Shown here one piece after another: positions 26,089-34,433 of a stretch of DNA of 61,643 nucleotides. The DNA is from an uncultured Limosilactobacillus sp. (GTDB taxonomy: Bacteria; Bacillota; Bacilli; Lactobacillales; Lactobacillaceae), in the NCBI GenBank assembly GCA_944327195.1, contig CALVGV010000006.1:1-61643 (forward strand). Direction: 5' to 3'. The translations under genes were made by a program, and so were the position numbers. A model generated the notes under the pieces. The model was not told the DNA's origin. It saw only the letters and a list, made by a program, of their open reading frames with translations, and ran no database searches. Positions within the stretch are counted from its first letter, which is position 1. Each line of letters opens with the position of its first letter.

Positions 26089-27714
26089 ATGTCAAAAGCG
26101 ATGGAAATCTTGAACAACCCCTTCCTCAATAAGGGGACGGCCTTCACGGTCGAGGAACGGCGGCAACTGGGCCTCCTGGGCGCCCTGCCGCCGACGGTCC
26201 GGACCCTCCAGCAACAGGCGGAGGAAACCTACGCCCAATTCAAGGAAAAGGCCGCCGGGATCGAACAGCGCCAGTTCCTGATGGAGGTCTTCAACACCAA
26301 CCGGACCCTCTTCTTCTACCTGATGCGCCACCACATCGTCGAGTTCATGCCGGTGATCTACGCGCCGGTGATCGCCGAATCGATCGAAAACTACAGTGAC
26401 CTCTTCATCCAACCGCAACAGGCGGCCTTTCTCTCGATTGACGACCCGGCCGGGGTCCGCGACCGGCTGAAGAACGCCGCCGACGGCCGGGAGATCAAGT
26501 TGATCGTCGTCACCGACGGGGAGGGGATCCTCGGGATTGGCGACTGTGGGATCAACGGGGTCGACATCTCGATCGGCAAGCTGATGGTCTACACCGCGGC
26601 CGCCGGGATCGACCCGGCCAAGGTGCTGGCCGTCGGCATCGACGCCGGCACCAACAACCAGGCCCTCCTCAAGGACCCCGAATACCTGGGGCTCAAGCAC
26701 GAGCGGGTTACCGGCGCCAAGTACGACGCCCTGATCGACGAGTTCGTGACGGCCACCAAGGAGCTCTTCCCCGGGGCAATGCTCCACTTTGAGGACTTCG
26801 GCCGCGACAACGCCACCGTCATCTTAAACAAGTACCAAAACGAAGCCAAGGTCTACAACGACGACATCCAGGGGACCGGGATAGTCACCCTGGCGGCGGT
26901 GCTCGGCGCCCTCAACATTTCCAAGGAAAAGTTGGCCGACCAGAAGTTCTTGACCTTCGGGGCCGGCACCTCCGGGATGGGGATCGCCCGGATGCTCTAC
27001 GACGAGCTGGTTCGCCAGGGGATGGACCCGGCCGAGGCCAAGCAGCACTTCTACCTGGTCGACATCCAGGGCCTCCTCTTTGACGACACTGCGGGGCTGA
27101 CCCCGGAGCAGAAGCAGTTCACCCGCCAGCGGAGTGAGTTTGCCAACGCCGACGAATTGACCGACCTGCTCGCGATCGTCAAGGCGGTAAAGCCGACGGT
27201 GATGATCGGCACCTCGATGCAGGGGGGCGCCTTCACCGAAGCAGTGGTCAAGGAAATGGCAGCCCACACCGAGCGGCCGATCATCTTCCCAATCTCCAAC
27301 CCGACCAAGCTGATCGAGGCCCAGCCAAAGGACCTCCTCAAGTGGACCGACGGCAAGGCCCTGGTGGCCGCCGGAATTCCGGTGCCGGACGTGACGGTCA
27401 ACGGGGTGACCTACCGGATCGGCCAGGCCAACAACGCCCTCGTCTTCCCCGGGGTGGGCCTCGGGGCGATTGCGGCCAAGGCCAAGGTGGTCAACGGCAA
27501 GATGACCGCCGCGGCGGCCCACGCCCTCGGCGGGATCGTCGACCCGGACCAACCGGGCGCCGCCGTCCTGCCGCCGGTGGCCAAGCTCCAGTCCTTCACC
27601 ACCAAGGTGGCCGAGGTGGTGGCCCAGTCGGCAATCGACCAGGGCCTGGCCGACCCGAGCGTCACCGACGCCAAGCAGGCGGTGGCGGCACTGAAGTGGG
27701 AGCCGAAGTACTAG
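26089..27714 (+). CDS. Malolactic enzyme paralogue (second of tandem pair)
   Basis: Also 541 residues and nearly identical to its upstream neighbour along the whole length, so it arose by tandem duplication. The metal ligands ([18 protein letters not shown]) and the nucleotide-binding loop FGAGTSGMG remain. Two positions near the active site differ from the first copy: Asp92 after the catalytic Tyr is Ala (YAP), and Trp153 of GDWG is Cys (GDCG). These may change substrate preference or weaken the enzyme. It has GGGGG and a 5' spacer of 29 bases. It ends at a terminator at 27750-27790. Confidence 0.9.
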   Translation: MSKAMEILNNPFLNKGTAFTVEERRQLGLLGALPPTVRTLQQQAEETYAQFKEKAAGIEQRQFLMEVFNTNRTLFFYLMRHHIVEFMPVIYAPVIAESIENYSDLFIQPQQAAFLSIDDPAGVRDRLKNAADGREIKLIVVTDGEGILGIGDCGINGVDISIGKLMVYTAAAGIDPAKVLAVGIDAGTNNQALLKDPEYLGLKHERVTGAKYDALIDEFVTATKELFPGAMLHFEDFGRDNATVILNKYQNEAKVYNDDIQGTGIVTLAAVLGALNISKEKLADQKFLTFGAGTSGMGIARMLYDELVRQGMDPAEAKQHFYLVDIQGLLFDDTAGLTPEQKQFTRQRSEFANADELTDLLAIVKAVKPTVMIGTSMQGGAFTEAVVKEMAAHTERPIIFPISNPTKLIEAQPKDLLKWTDGKALVAAGIPVPDVTVNGVTYRIGQANNALVFPGVGLGAIAAKAKVVNGKMTAAAAHALGGIVDPDQPGAAVLPPVAKLQSFTTKVAEVVAQSAIDQGLADPSVTDAKQAVAALKWEPKY

Positions 27715-27749
27715 CTGCCGCTTAAACCCTCCCAATGAATAATGATTCC

Positions 27750-27790
27750 AAGCACCTCCAGGAACCGGGCGTTTCTGGGGGTGCTTTTTT
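27750..27790 (+). terminator. Intrinsic terminator of the malolactic operon
   Basis: AAGCACCTCCAG pairs with CTGGGGGTGCTT, then TTTTTT. Confidence 0.9.
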
Positions 27791-27834
27791 GGTTGCTGGC
27801 GGGGGAACTTTGGGGCGGAAAAGGCCGGTCGAAA

Positions 27835-27909
27835 TCTAAAGAGAGTCTAAAAGAAGTGTAAAAGAGAAAAATGAAGTCTAAAGCAGGTGTAAAAGAGGTG
27901 TAAAAAAAG
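27835..27909. promoter_or_regulatory. Array of six helically phased hexamers (TTTACA/TTTAGA on the minus strand)
   Basis: On the plus strand TCTAAA or TGTAAA occurs at 27835, 27846, 27857, 27877, 27888 and 27899. The steps are 11, 11, 20, 11 and 11 bases. Read on the minus strand these are TTTA(C/G)A boxes with five-base spacers, the layout bound by OmpR-type response regulators such as PhoP. The local DNA is AT-rich in a GC-rich genome. The nearest downstream genes are thrE (+, 259 bases on) and none on the minus strand, so the target is unclear. Confidence 0.55.
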
Positions 27910-28135
27910 ACGAGTGGATACTCTTGGCAGATAAGACAGTCGGCACCGGATTGAAGGAGTCAGACGAGGAAGAAAATCCGCTCTGGCTGGAAACTTATTC
28001 AAAACAGCTTGCTTGTTCTGTTGCTGGTAAAAACAGATTCCGCTTTCACATCTAAGTCGCGCAAAACTTGTCCTAAAATTGACGCACGCTTACATCCAAA
28101 GTCACCCGGCCAGCTCCGCCAAATTCTCGTATAAT
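27910..28135. promoter_or_regulatory. Remaining spacer upstream of thrE
   Basis: No convincing gene. A TATAAT (28130-28135) close to the start codon is the likely -10 for thrE; the -35 is weak. Between 28006 and 28051 an AAAACAG...CTGTT...AAACAG motif recurs. Confidence 0.4.
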
Positions 28136-28167
28136 AGGAAGCGAGTTTTTGAAATGGAGGCAGAAAA

Positions 28168-29505
28168 ATGGCAACCGAAGAAGCGGGGAATCAGTACCAG
28201 CACCACATGGCGATTCCCTGGCATGATTTTGTTACCGACGACAACGTTACTCCCGCCCGGGCGGCCAACATCGTTGAGCGCTCGGCGATCGTTGGCCGGA
28301 TTGGCCTGATGATGCTCGGCTGCGGCACCGGGGCCTGGCGGGTGCGTAACTCGATGAACGTCGCCGCCGAGACCCTGGGGATGACCTGCTCGGCCGACAT
28401 CGGCCTGGTTTCGATCGAATACACCTGCATGGACCACCACCGCAGCTACACCCAGGCCCTCTCCCTCCCCGGCACCGGGGTCAACACCGCCCGCCTCAAC
28501 GCCCTGGAGAACTACGTCCGCGACTTCGAGAAGAACGGTCACGACTGGACGACCGGCGAGATCCACCAGGCGCTCAACAAGATCGAGCACATCGGCGGCC
28601 TCTACGCTCCCTGGATGGTGGGCCTGGCAGCGGCGCTGGCCTGCTCGGCCTTCGTTTTCCTCCTCGGCGGCGGCCCGGTCGAGATGCTCTGCTCCTTTTG
28701 CGGGGCCGGCCTGGGCAACTTCGTCCGCCGCAAGATGATCGACCACAAGCTGACCCTCTTTGCCTGCATCGCCGTCGCCGTGGCGGCCGCCTGCGTGACC
28801 TACGCCGGCTGCTTCAGCCTGGTCCTGCACTTCTTGCACGTCAATTCCCACCACGAGGCTGGCTACATCGGGGCGATGCTCTTCGTCATTCCCGGCTTCC
28901 CCTTCATCACCAGCGGGCTTGACCTTTCCAAGCTCGACATGCGGTCCGGCCTGGAGCGGGGAGCCTTTGCCCTGATCGTGATCACCGTCGCCACCCTGGT
29001 CGGCTGGGTGGTGGCGATGGTCATGCACCTGCAACCGGAAAACTTCATCCCGCTGGCCCTCTCGCCGCTGACCTACCTGCTCTTGCGGCTGGTCTTCAGC
29101 TTCTGCGGGGTCTTCGGCTTCTCGATCATGTTCAACTCCAGCCCGAAGATGGCCGCCACCGCCGGCCTGATCGGCGCCCTGGCCAACACCCTGCGGCTGG
29201 AAATGGTCGACCTCTGGAACGTTCCCGCCGGACCGGCCGCCTTCACCGGGGCGCTGCTGGCCGGCCTGCTGGCCTCGCTGGCCCGCAGCCGGGTCGGCTA
29301 CCCGCGGATTGCGATCACCGTGCCGTCAATCGTCATCATGGTGCCTGGCCTCTACATGTACTCGGCCGTCTACAACATCGGCCTCAACTCGCTCAACGTC
29401 GGTGCCACCTGGATGGCCAAGGCGGCCTTGATCATCGTCTTTTTGCCGCTCGGCCTGATTGCCGCCCGGATCATCACCGACCCGAAGTGGCGCTACAAGA
29501 GCTAG
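28168..29505 (+). CDS. ThrE-family threonine/serine exporter
   Basis: A 445-residue membrane protein. The N-terminal cytoplasmic/ThrE domain holds the TCSADIGLVSIEYTC-type region and the segment HDWTTGEIHQALNKIEH, followed by about ten helices that cover the ThrE and ThrE_2 parts in one chain. In other organisms these can be two genes; here they are fused, as in ThrE of actinobacteria. It should export threonine and serine driven by the proton gradient. GGAGG lies seven bases before the start. The next gene begins 12 bases on. Confidence 0.88.
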   Translation: MATEEAGNQYQHHMAIPWHDFVTDDNVTPARAANIVERSAIVGRIGLMMLGCGTGAWRVRNSMNVAAETLGMTCSADIGLVSIEYTCMDHHRSYTQALSLPGTGVNTARLNALENYVRDFEKNGHDWTTGEIHQALNKIEHIGGLYAPWMVGLAAALACSAFVFLLGGGPVEMLCSFCGAGLGNFVRRKMIDHKLTLFACIAVAVAAACVTYAGCFSLVLHFLHVNSHHEAGYIGAMLFVIPGFPFITSGLDLSKLDMRSGLERGAFALIVITVATLVGWVVAMVMHLQPENFIPLALSPLTYLLLRLVFSFCGVFGFSIMFNSSPKMAATAGLIGALANTLRLEMVDLWNVPAGPAAFTGALLAGLLASLARSRVGYPRIAITVPSIVIMVPGLYMYSAVYNIGLNSLNVGATWMAKAALIIVFLPLGLIAARIITDPKWRYKS

Positions 29506-29517
29506 GGGGAACTTATC

Positions 29518-30168
29518 ATGCAAATTCACTATCCCCAAGCCCTGGTTGACCGGGTGCGCCGGGCAACCACCGGCCGCAAGCTGACCGGCGAGTACGTGCC
29601 GGGGGAGGGACCGGTCCCGGCCAAGCTGGCCCTGATCGGCGAGGCCCCGGGCCGCACCGAAATTGCGACCGGCCACCCCTTCGTCGGCGCCGCCGGCAAG
29701 GAGCTCGACCGCAACCTCGCCCTGGCCAGCCTGACCCGCCCGGAAATCTTCATCACCAGCGTCGTCCGCGCCCGGCCTTACAGCCGCCCCAAGGCCAAGG
29801 CAACCGCGCCGGTCACCGCCCTGCCCAACCGGACGCCGACCAAGAAGGAGGTGGCCGCCTTCGCTCCGCTCTTTGACTGGGAGCTGGCGGCCATTGGCGC
29901 CCCCGTTTTGGTGGTGATGGGCAACACCGCCCTCCAGCGCCTCCTCGGCCCGACGGCCACGATCGGCACCCTCCACGGCCAGGTCCTCCACCAGCCGGTC
30001 CTCGAGTGGCGGGCGGGAAAATATTGCCCGGGAAATAAGTCCTACTGGCTGGTGCCGATGTACCACCCGGCGGCCACCCTCTACGCCCGCAAGCTGACGC
30101 CAACCGTTGAGGCCGACTGGCGGGCCCTGGGGGAGTGGCTGAAGAAGCACCCGCTGGCGGATACCTGA
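29518..30168 (+). CDS. Uracil-DNA glycosylase-like protein
   Basis: A 216-residue protein of the uracil-DNA glycosylase superfamily. Motif 1 is GEAPGRTEIATGHPFVG and the His-containing motif near the C-terminus is MYHPAA. The cysteines that bind the 4Fe-4S cluster in family 4 enzymes are absent (only one Cys is seen), so it belongs to a cluster-free branch common in lactobacilli. It would remove uracil or deaminated bases from DNA. It is probably co-transcribed with thrE, with no functional link evident. Confidence 0.82.
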   Translation: MQIHYPQALVDRVRRATTGRKLTGEYVPGEGPVPAKLALIGEAPGRTEIATGHPFVGAAGKELDRNLALASLTRPEIFITSVVRARPYSRPKAKATAPVTALPNRTPTKKEVAAFAPLFDWELAAIGAPVLVVMGNTALQRLLGPTATIGTLHGQVLHQPVLEWRAGKYCPGNKSYWLVPMYHPAATLYARKLTPTVEADWRALGEWLKKHPLADT

Positions 30169-30228
30169 TCACCCCGCCAGTTACAAAGAATTACCCTGGT
30201 GGCCCATCGCCGGCCGCCTCAAGGACGA

Positions 30229-30260
30229 GGGGGAGCGCTCGGTAGCTCCCCCTTGCCTTT
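30229..30260 (+). terminator. Intrinsic terminator
   Basis: GGGGGAGC pairs with GCTCCCCC around an 8-nt loop, followed by a weak T-rich stretch, before the MFS gene. Confidence 0.65.
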
Positions 30261-30288
30261 GCCTACACCAACAAGAGGAGATTTTAAA

Positions 30289-31767
30289 TTGAAACTTGCC
30301 CACCGCCGCTTGATTACCTTTGCCCTCCTGCTATCCAACATCATGGCCGGGATGGACGGGACGATCGTCAACACGGCCCTGCCCGCCATCACCAGCGCCC
30401 TCCACGGCCTCCAGTACACCGGTTGGATCGTGGCCACCTTCCTCTTTGGGATGTCGGTGGCCACCCCCTTCTGGAGTAAGTTCGGCGAACACAAGGGGAA
30501 CCGGGTCGCCTACGTGACCGCCACCACCCTCTTCGGCCTCGGCGCGATCTTCCAGGCCCAGGCCCCCTCGATCACCTGGTTCATTATCGCCCGCACCCTG
30601 ATGGGGATCGGCGCCGGCGGGATGAACACGATCCCCTTCATCGTCTTCGCCCACCTCTACCCCGACCTCAAGCAGCGCTCCCAGGTGGTTGGCCTGGCCA
30701 GCGCCTGCTTCGGGACCGCCTCGATCATCGGCCCCCTGCTCGGTGGCTGGATCGTCGACAACCTCACCTGGCACTGGGTCTTCTACGTCAACCTGCCGGT
30801 GGCGGTCGTCGCCATCGCCGTCGTCGGCCTCTTCTACCGCGAGCAGAAGGGGGCCGCGGCCGGCCGGCAGATCGACTACCGCGGCGGCACCTGCCTGGTT
30901 GCCGGCTTGACGATGCTGCTGTGCGCAATCGAGCTGGTCGGCACCAGCCCGCTCTGGCTGGTGGCCCTCCTGCTGGTGGCCAGCGGCCTGACCCTCTACC
31001 TGCTTGGCAAGGTCGAGGCCGGGGCGGCCGACCCGATCGTCCCCAACCGCCTCTTCAAGAACCGCGAGCTGATGGTCGACTTCACCCTTTTCGTCATCAT
31101 CTGGGGCTCCTTCATCGCCTTCGTGACCTACGTGCCGATGTGGGCCCAGGGGGTGCTCGGCCTGAGCGCTCTGATCGGGGGGGTCACCCAGATTCCGGGG
31201 GCCTTCACCGACTTCATCGGCTCCGAGCTGGTGCCCTACATCCAGCACCGGGTCGCCAAGTACACCCTGGTCCTGGTCGGCGTCCTCTGCATCCTGGTGG
31301 CCTTCTTGGGGATCCTCCTCTGCGGCCAGCACACCTCCTTTGGCCTGCTCCTCTTTCTCGGGTCCTTTGAGGGCTTCGGGGTCGGGATGATCTTCAACCT
31401 CCTCCAGGTCAGCGTTCAGACCGACGTTGCCGTCGAGGACGTGCCGATTGCCACCTCGCTGGCCTACCTGGTGCGGATCCTCAGCCAAACGATGATGTCG
31501 GCCGTCTACGGGGTGATCCTGAACCTCTCGCTTAGCCACGGTGTAGCCACTCACCACGGGATCACCCTGACGATGCTCAACGAACTGAGCAACGCCCAGA
31601 CCGCCAAGCACCTCCCCAAGGCCCTCTTGCCCGAGATGCGGCGGATCCTCTACTCTGGCTACTACAACATCGTCATTGCCGCCTTTGTCCTGATCGTGAT
31701 TTCCCTCGTCTTGGTGCTGGTCGTCCGCCGGCGCCAGGGGGGAAAGAAAGGTGCTAATCCGGCCTAG
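30289..31767 (+). CDS. MFS drug:H+ antiporter (DHA2, 14 helices)
   Basis: A 492-residue exporter of the EmrB/QacA group. The DHA2 opening motif AGMDGTIVNTALPAI and the motif C-like GPLLGGWIVDNLTWHWVFYVNLP are clear. I start at a TTG codon (30289) because AGGAG lies eight bases upstream and the protein then begins KLAHRRLITFALLLSN; the longer frame would read through a terminator hairpin. Substrates are likely hydrophobic drugs or toxic metabolites. No regulator is adjacent. Confidence 0.9.
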   Translation: MKLAHRRLITFALLLSNIMAGMDGTIVNTALPAITSALHGLQYTGWIVATFLFGMSVATPFWSKFGEHKGNRVAYVTATTLFGLGAIFQAQAPSITWFIIARTLMGIGAGGMNTIPFIVFAHLYPDLKQRSQVVGLASACFGTASIIGPLLGGWIVDNLTWHWVFYVNLPVAVVAIAVVGLFYREQKGAAAGRQIDYRGGTCLVAGLTMLLCAIELVGTSPLWLVALLLVASGLTLYLLGKVEAGAADPIVPNRLFKNRELMVDFTLFVIIWGSFIAFVTYVPMWAQGVLGLSALIGGVTQIPGAFTDFIGSELVPYIQHRVAKYTLVLVGVLCILVAFLGILLCGQHTSFGLLLFLGSFEGFGVGMIFNLLQVSVQTDVAVEDVPIATSLAYLVRILSQTMMSAVYGVILNLSLSHGVATHHGITLTMLNELSNAQTAKHLPKALLPEMRRILYSGYYNIVIAAFVLIVISLVLVLVVRRRQGGKKGANPA

Positions 31768-31799
31768 TCGTGATACGATAGGGCAAAGGAATGGTGACA

Positions 31800-32795
31800 A
31801 TGAAAAAGGATTACGTAATCGACCAGCAGACCATCCGCGATCTGGCTGGCAACCTCAAAACCAGCGTTGTTGAGCTCACCAAGTGCGGCCAGCACCGCTC
31901 CCGCCAGGCAACGATGGTCGGCCTCGGCCTCCAGCTGTCGGGCCTCAAGCGCCAGCTGGCCGACCCGCGCCAGCGGGCCAAACTGCTGGCGCGGGCCAAG
32001 CAGGACCAGTTTGCCCTCCCCAAGGGACTGACCCTGACCAGCCCGGTCCAGGAGTTCCGCCTTGCTGGTCGCAAGGTGATCACCCTCAACGACCGCGACG
32101 CCCAGCAGCCGGTGATCGTCTACCTCTACGGCGGCGCCTACCTCCTGCCGCCGGCCAAGCAGCACTGGCTCTTCTTGGACCGGCTGGCCCAGCGGTCGGG
32201 CGCCCGGATCCTGGTGCCCGACTACCCGCACCTGCCGGAGGCGAGCGCCCAGGACGCCTTGGCCTACCTGCGGCGACTGAGCGCGGCCCTGGCCGACCAG
32301 ACGCCGGTTTCCCAGATCACCCTGATGGGCGACTCGGCCGGCGGTGGCCTGGCGGCGGCTTTGGTAGAGGACCTCGGCCGCGATCATTTACCGATGCCCG
32401 GTCACCTGGTCCTGCTGTCGCCCTGGCTGGACCTGAGCCTGCAAAACCCGGCCCTGGCCCGCTACAACAAGCGTGACCTCCTCTTGGACCTCGGGGGATT
32501 GCAGGCGCTGGGCAAGCAGTTTGCCGGCGCGCTTTCGCCGAGTGACCCGCGGGTTTCGCCCCTCTACGGCCCGGTGACCAACCTACGCGACGTTCACCTT
32601 TTCGTTGGCACCCGCGAATTGATGTGCCTGGATTCAATTGAATTTGCCAACCGGCTGACCGAGGCGGAGGTCCCGGTCAAGTTGGCGATTGGCCGCGGCC
32701 TCTACCACGCCTACCCGCTCTACCAAACCCCGGAGGGCGCGGCGGCGCTGAAGCAGATTGCGGCCGTAGTGAAGGGAGAAGATAATTATGACTAG
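31800..32795 (+). CDS. Alpha/beta hydrolase (hormone-sensitive lipase-like, fold 3)
   Basis: A 331-residue esterase-type enzyme. The oxyanion segment reads YLYGGAY (the usual HGGG is altered), and the nucleophile elbow is GDSAGGG. An Asp-containing strand (LFVGTRELM region) and a C-terminal His (YHAYPLY) can complete the triad. No signal peptide, so it is cytoplasmic. The start at 31800 has AAAGGA nine bases upstream. It overlaps the DJ-1 gene by eight bases, indicating coupling. Confidence 0.87.
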   Translation: MKKDYVIDQQTIRDLAGNLKTSVVELTKCGQHRSRQATMVGLGLQLSGLKRQLADPRQRAKLLARAKQDQFALPKGLTLTSPVQEFRLAGRKVITLNDRDAQQPVIVYLYGGAYLLPPAKQHWLFLDRLAQRSGARILVPDYPHLPEASAQDALAYLRRLSAALADQTPVSQITLMGDSAGGGLAAALVEDLGRDHLPMPGHLVLLSPWLDLSLQNPALARYNKRDLLLDLGGLQALGKQFAGALSPSDPRVSPLYGPVTNLRDVHLFVGTRELMCLDSIEFANRLTEAEVPVKLAIGRGLYHAYPLYQTPEGAAALKQIAAVVKGEDNYD

Positions 32796-33360
32796 GATTG
32801 CGGTAGTACTGGCAGACGGCTGCGAGGAGATCGAGGCCCTGACCCCGATCGACGTTTTCCGCCGCCTCGGGATTGAAACCACGATCGTCGGCCTGACCAG
32901 CCTGACGGTGACCGGGGCCCACCAGATCCCGCTGACCGCCCAGGAAACACTGACCAGCGGCCTGGTGGACTACGACTGCGTGGTCTTCCCCGGCGGTTCG
33001 GTCGGCGCGGCCAACCTGCGCGATAGCGACGAGCTGATGAAGCTGATGCGGGCTCGCCAGCAGGCCGGCAAGTGGAACGCGGCGATGTGCGCCGCCCCGC
33101 TGGCCTTCGCCCGCTACGGCCTGCTGGACGGCCACCGCTTTACCTGCTACCCGGGAGTGGAGGAAGAAATCGCCAAGACCAACCCGGCGGCCACCTTTGA
33201 CCCGGCGATCACGGTGGTTGACGAGGCCGGCCACCTGATCACCAGCCGCGGCCCGGCCACCGCCCTGGCCTTTGCCTACCGGATTGCCCAAACCCTCGGC
33301 GTGGCAACGGCCGACCTCGAGGACGGGATGCTCTACACTTACCTCAAGCAAAATATTTAA
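32788..33360 (+). CDS. DJ-1/PfpI-family protein
   Basis: A 190-residue protein of the DJ-1 branch. The reactive Cys lies in the nucleophile elbow AAMCAAPLA (about residue 100) and the conserved Glu is in GCEEIEA (about residues 12-18), the pair that tunes Cys reactivity. Proposed roles of this family include glyoxalase, deglycase and stress response; the sequence does not decide. It is coupled to the upstream hydrolase and ends at a terminator at 33363-33401. Confidence 0.9.
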   Translation: MTRIAVVLADGCEEIEALTPIDVFRRLGIETTIVGLTSLTVTGAHQIPLTAQETLTSGLVDYDCVVFPGGSVGAANLRDSDELMKLMRARQQAGKWNAAMCAAPLAFARYGLLDGHRFTCYPGVEEEIAKTNPAATFDPAITVVDEAGHLITSRGPATALAFAYRIAQTLGVATADLEDGMLYTYLKQNI

Positions 33361-33362
33361 GG

Positions 33363-33401
33363 AAAATCCGCCCGGCAGCGAAATTGCCCGGGCGGATTTT
33401 G
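33363..33401 (+). terminator. Intrinsic terminator of the hydrolase/DJ-1 operon
   Basis: AAAATCCGCCCGG pairs with CCGGGCGGATTTT. Confidence 0.9.
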
Positions 33402-33446
33402 CTAAGTGGACCTATAATGGAACAAACAGATTGTGGAGGGATTACA

Positions 33447-34292
33447 ATGACTGACATCTCACAAGAATACTTCACCCTTGCCGACGGCCACCGCCTGCCC
33501 AAGGAGGGCTTCGGCGTCTACAAGCTCGAGGACCAGGCGGCAATGGACACGGCAATTGCCAGCGCCTACCAAACCGGCTACCGCCTCTTCGACACCGCCC
33601 AGCTCTACCAAAACGAGGACCTGCTGGGCAATGCGCTGAAGAAGCTCGGCGTCGCCCGCGACCAGTACTTCGTCACCACCAAGGTGGCCGAGGCCAACCA
33701 GGGCTACCAGGCGGCAATCGCCTCGGTCAAGGAGTCGCTGCAAAAGCTCCAACTCGACTACGTTGACCTCCTGCTGGTCCACTGGCCGGTCTACGCCCAC
33801 TTCTTTGAAACCTGGCGCGCCTTTGAGGACCTCAAGAAGATGGGGCTGACCAAGTCGATCGGCGTCTCCAACTTCGGCATTGCCCACCTCGAGCTGCTCA
33901 ACACCCAGGCCAGCGAGCGGCCGGTCCTTGACCAGGTGGAACGCCACCCCGGCCTCAACCAGCTGGCCCTGCTCAAGTACGCCCAGGATCACGGCCTCCA
34001 GCTCCAGGCCTGGTCACCGCTGGCCCGCGGCAAGTTCATGGAAACGCCGGCCCTGAAGGAGATCGCCGCCGCCCACAACAAGAGCGTGGCCCAGGTGATC
34101 CTCCGTTGGCACCTCCAGCAGGGGGTTGCCATCATCCCGAAGTCGGCCCACCCGGAGCGGATCGCCGCCAACGCCGCCCTCTTTGACTTCGAACTGACCG
34201 CGGCCGAGATGGACAAGATCAACGGCCTCAACCAGTTCGCCCGCGACGGCCGCGAGCCCGAGCTGGTCTTCGAAAACGGCTACCAGTACTAA
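33447..34292 (+). CDS. Aldo/keto reductase (2,5-diketogluconate reductase type)
   Basis: A 281-residue NADPH-dependent reductase. The catalytic Asp and Tyr lie in LFDTAQLYQNE, Lys in FVTTKV and His in LLVHWPVY. The C-terminal coenzyme motif IPKSAHPERIAAN is intact. It should reduce aldehydes or diketones. The start has GGAGGG seven bases upstream, and TATAAT lies near 33411-33416. A second member of the family is at 37326. Confidence 0.93.
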   Translation: MTDISQEYFTLADGHRLPKEGFGVYKLEDQAAMDTAIASAYQTGYRLFDTAQLYQNEDLLGNALKKLGVARDQYFVTTKVAEANQGYQAAIASVKESLQKLQLDYVDLLLVHWPVYAHFFETWRAFEDLKKMGLTKSIGVSNFGIAHLELLNTQASERPVLDQVERHPGLNQLALLKYAQDHGLQLQAWSPLARGKFMETPALKEIAAAHNKSVAQVILRWHLQQGVAIIPKSAHPERIAANAALFDFELTAAEMDKINGLNQFARDGREPELVFENGYQY

Positions 34293-34308
34293 ATCCCAAT
34301 TGCCTCCC

Positions 34309-34352
34309 CGGCCCGCTTGCGCCCCTGTTGCGCGGCGGGCCGCTTTCTTTTC
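34309..34352 (+). terminator. Intrinsic terminator
   Basis: CGGCCCGC pairs with GCGGGCCG with further inner pairing, then a T-rich run. Confidence 0.75.
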
Positions 34353-34358
34353 CCCCGA

Positions 34359-34401
34359 TTGACAGCCTCCTTCAATTACTTTTATAATGGAAACGGTTCC
34401 A
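34359..34401 (+). promoter_or_regulatory. Promoter with cre-like palindrome for the nucleoside phosphorylase gene
   Basis: TTGACA (34359-34364), 18 bp, TATAAT (34383-34388). A perfect palindrome TGGAAACGGTTCCA (34388-34401) covers the transcription start. It matches the cre core, so CcpA repression is likely; another LacI-family protein is possible. Confidence 0.75.
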
Positions 34402-34433
34402 AAATTCTTTCTTTTTTAAGGAGGCGACTATTG

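Noticed and set aside
24434-27714. Transposon or prophage origin for the duplicated malolactic enzymes
   Set aside because: No terminal inverted repeats, transposase or target duplications surround the pair; simple tandem duplication explains it.
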